From Mesorhizobium sp. LHD-90 (GTDB lineage Bacteria; Pseudomonadota; Alphaproteobacteria; Rhizobiales; Rhizobiaceae), in NCBI RefSeq assembly GCF_030929505.1, contig NZ_JAVFVV010000024.1:1-64000 (forward strand): a stretch of 64,000 bases of DNA. The letters run 5' to 3'. A program made the translations under genes and the position numbers. Within the stretch, counting starts at the first letter, position 1, and every line of letters starts with the position of its first letter. Below are positions 61,805-64,000 of this stretch, one piece after another. Under the pieces are notes generated by a model, which worked only from the letters and a program-made list of their open reading frames with translations, was not told the DNA's origin and ran no database searches.

Positions 61805-63934
61805 GTGCCCGACACAGCAGATTTGGCAGCCGATAAGAGTTCACCCGGAGGGCGCCGCGCAAGCGGCCTGCGGCTTGGAGTCGATGTCGGCGGCACATTC
61901 ACCGATCTCCTTCTCCTCGATGAGAAGAACGGCCGGACCTACATGGCCAAGGTTCCTTCGACGCCGCAGGACAGTTCCGTCGGCGTCCTCAACGGGATCG
62001 AGAAGATCTGCCGCACGGCCGGCGTCGATCCGCAAAACATCACCGAAGTGATGCACGGCACCACGGTTGCCACGAACACCGTCTTGACGTCGTCCGGCGC
62101 CCTCGTCGGCCTGGTGACGACGAAGGGTTATCGCGACACGCTCCAGATCGCGCGTTCCTACGTTCCGGGAGGCCTCGGCGGCTGGGTCATCTGGAACAAG
62201 CGCCCGCCGCTTGCGCCTCTCGAGTTCACGATCGAAGCCGACGAACGCATGGATGCGCGCGGCAACGTCATCGTGCGGCTCGACGAGCAGGCGATCCGGC
62301 GCGACCTCGAGAAGTTGCTCGCATCCGGCATCGAGGCGCTGACCATCGCGCTGTTCAACAGCTATACCAACGACGCCCACGAAAGGCGCATCGCCGAGAT
62401 CGCCCGCGAGATCGCTCCGAACATTCCGGTCTCGACTTCCGCGGCGGTCATGCCGGAGATGTACGAATACGAGCGCACCGAAACGACGGTCGTGAACTCC
62501 TACGTCCGCCCGGTCGTCTCAAAATATGTCGCCAACCTGCAGGGCGAGATCCAGCGCCGCATGGGCGGCGACGTCAACCTGCGCATACTGCGGTCGGATG
62601 GCGGTCTTTCGTCGGCTCAGGGCGCGATGGACCAGCCAGTCAACCTGCTGATGTCGGGGCCGGCTGGCGGCGTCGCCGGCGCGCTGTGGATCGCCAAGCA
62701 GGCGAAGATCAAGAACCTGCTGACCTTCGACATGGGCGGCACCTCGACCGACGTCGCGCTGATCCAGAATTCGGTGGCGCGCACGCGCCGCGAGACCAGG
62801 GTGGGCGACGTAACCGTTCGGGCGCCTTCGATCGACGTTCGTACCGTGGGGGCGGGCGGCGGGTCGATCGCCTATATCCCGGAACTCACCAAGGCGCTCC
62901 GCGTCGGCCCTCAATCCGCAGGGGCCGTGCCCGGTCCGGCAGCCTACAAGAAGGGCGGCGAGCAGCCGACAGTGACGGACGCCAATGTCGTTCTCGGCTA
63001 TCTTCCGTCCGATGCCAAGCTCGGCGGCGACATGGAGATCAGCCGCGAACTTGCCACCCAGGCGGTCGGCAAGATCGCAGAAACGCTGTCGATCTCGGTC
63101 GAGGACGCGGCCGAAGGCATCGTCCGCATCGTCAACGAGAACATGGTCGGCGCCCTGCGTCTGGTCTCCGTCGAACAGGGCTACGATCCGCGTGACTTCG
63201 CGCTGATAGGCTTTGGAGGCGCGGGGCCGCTGCACGCCAATGCGTTGGCGCGTATCGTCAAGTCGTGGCCGGCCGTCATCCCTCCCGGGCCAGGCGTGCT
63301 GTGCGCCTATGGCGACGCGACGACGCGGCTGCGCAACGAAGCTAGCCAGACATATGTGACGCTAGTCCGTGCCACGTCGGACGCCGAGATCGGCGCGAAG
63401 CTCAAGGAACTCGCGGCCTCGGCGGCCAAGGAACTCACCGACGAAGGCGTGTCCACCAAGGAGCAGACGGTGCTCTACCAGGTTGACATCCGCTACAAGG
63501 GCCAAGGCATGAAGCTGACGGTCGACATCACGCCGGCCGACTTCGCCGCCGAGGGGCTTGCGGGCGTCACCCGCCGCTTCGATGCGGAGCACGAGCAACT
63601 GTTCACCTTCGCCCTCGACGCGGAGCATGAACTTGTCGGCCTGCGCGCGGTCGTCCAGGGCGCGGAAAAGAGCTTCGTCAACCCGGAGGCTGCCCGGGAC
63701 GGGACCGATGCCTCGGCGGCTCGCACACATCCGACCCGCATCTACGCGGACGGGGCCTGGCGGGACGGCCACATCTACGACCGCGGCAAGCTGAAGCCGG
63801 GCAACAAGGTCCCGGGACCGGCCGTCGTGACGGAGATGGATTCAACCACGGTGATCCTGCCCGACCATGTCGGCGTCATCGACGACGTCGGCAACATCCT
63901 GATCTGGCCCGCCGACCACAAGAACGCACGCTGA
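61805..63934 (+). CDS. hyuA: Hydantoinase/oxoprolinase family protein, subunit A
   Basis: A 709-residue ASKHA-fold enzyme. N-terminus LRLGVDVGGTFTDLLLLDEK (phosphate loop), VMHGTTVATNTVLTSSGALV, and LLTFDMGGTSTDVALIQ with AGGGSIAYIPELTKALRVGP in the hydantoinase_A domain. Family enzymes hydrolyse hydantoins, 5-oxoproline or lactams with ATP, or carboxylate ketones, usually with a B subunit. GTG 61805 follows GGAGGAGG. It lies after the NorQ/NorD pair. The exact substrate cannot be inferred. Confidence 0.88.
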   Translation: MPDTADLAADKSSPGGRRASGLRLGVDVGGTFTDLLLLDEKNGRTYMAKVPSTPQDSSVGVLNGIEKICRTAGVDPQNITEVMHGTTVATNTVLTSSGALVGLVTTKGYRDTLQIARSYVPGGLGGWVIWNKRPPLAPLEFTIEADERMDARGNVIVRLDEQAIRRDLEKLLASGIEALTIALFNSYTNDAHERRIAEIAREIAPNIPVSTSAAVMPEMYEYERTETTVVNSYVRPVVSKYVANLQGEIQRRMGGDVNLRILRSDGGLSSAQGAMDQPVNLLMSGPAGGVAGALWIAKQAKIKNLLTFDMGGTSTDVALIQNSVARTRRETRVGDVTVRAPSIDVRTVGAGGGSIAYIPELTKALRVGPQSAGAVPGPAAYKKGGEQPTVTDANVVLGYLPSDAKLGGDMEISRELATQAVGKIAETLSISVEDAAEGIVRIVNENMVGALRLVSVEQGYDPRDFALIGFGGAGPLHANALARIVKSWPAVIPPGPGVLCAYGDATTRLRNEASQTYVTLVRATSDAEIGAKLKELAASAAKELTDEGVSTKEQTVLYQVDIRYKGQGMKLTVDITPADFAAEGLAGVTRRFDAEHEQLFTFALDAEHELVGLRAVVQGAEKSFVNPEAARDGTDASAARTHPTRIYADGAWRDGHIYDRGKLKPGNKVPGPAVVTEMDSTTVILPDHVGVIDDVGNILIWPADHKNAR

Positions 63935-63944
63935 GGGGACCGAC

Positions 63945-64000
63945 ATGCCCGCCCGTATCATCGAGACGAACACCACCCCGTTCAGCCGCGTCGCGGTCGA
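63945..64000 (+). CDS. Start of next gene, possibly hydantoinase B-type subunit (partial)
   Basis: The frame starts MPARIIETNTTPFSRVAV eleven bases after hyuA and is cut by the window end. Position predicts the B subunit of a hydantoinase, lactamase or ketone carboxylase, but the 18 visible residues do not identify it. Confidence 0.5.
   Translation, partial: MPARIIETNTTPFSRVAV

Overview
The window looks like a GC-rich alphaproteobacterial chromosome or large replicon, most likely a Hyphomicrobiales/Rhizobiales member close to Mesorhizobium or Phyllobacteriaceae. This rests on gene content, tightly overlapping operons and rhizobial-style intergenic palindromes; nothing taxonomically decisive such as rRNA is present. 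No rRNA, tRNA, CRISPR array or replication origin was seen. Almost everything is catabolic: uptake systems, amine, aldehyde and amide enzymes, and many local regulators.

Layout. 0-1 kb: an internally deleted IS3-family element. 1-9.6 kb: homoprotocatechuate (hpa) meta-cleavage genes hpaH-G-D-E-F (minus strand), regulator hpaR, the two-component 4-hydroxyphenylacetate hydroxylase hpaC-hpaB, and activator hpaA. 9.6-18.7 kb: an IclR regulator leads a coupled minus-strand operon (Tm-1-like protein, HAD hydrolase, class III aminotransferase) and faces a tripartite tricarboxylate transporter plus an aldehyde dehydrogenase. 18.7-29.7 kb: GMC oxidoreductase and aldehyde dehydrogenase (minus), then SDR, MoaF-like and SnoaL-like proteins and a complete branched-chain-type ABC transporter (plus), closed by an AraC regulator. 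29.9-36 kb: polyamine-type PotABC with an S58 peptidase, divergent PotF and an RpiR regulator. 36-47.3 kb: a second IclR facing a second aminotransferase, two SDRs, an amidohydrolase, a CobW GTPase and another ABC transporter with a fused permease-ATPase. 47.3-64 kb: an amide-utilisation block: NCS1 permease, MetX-like alpha/beta hydrolase, AmiC sensor, AmiR (ANTAR) antiterminator, a UrtABCDE/FmdDEF-type ABC importer, aliphatic amidase AmiE, a NorQ/NorD-type AAA+/VWA pair, and hydantoinase HyuA with the start of a second subunit.

How it works together. HpaBC makes 3,4-dihydroxyphenylacetate, which HpaD, E, F, G and H carry to the hydrated ring-cleavage product; the final aldolase is not in the window. 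Transporters, aminotransferases and aldehyde dehydrogenases nearby may feed amines into such routes (inference). In the amide block, AmiC would sense amide in the cytoplasm and release AmiR to bind hairpin RNAs.

Most notable signals. (1) The leader of the amide transporter operon carries a dual hexaloop-hairpin RNA whose second hairpin overlaps an intrinsic terminator, as expected of an ANTAR target, and a similar leader precedes the NCS1 permease gene. (2) Two paralogous IclR genes sit in divergent promoter regions sharing two nearly identical sequence blocks. (3) A NorQ/NorD-type chaperone pair lies between an amidase and a hydantoinase.
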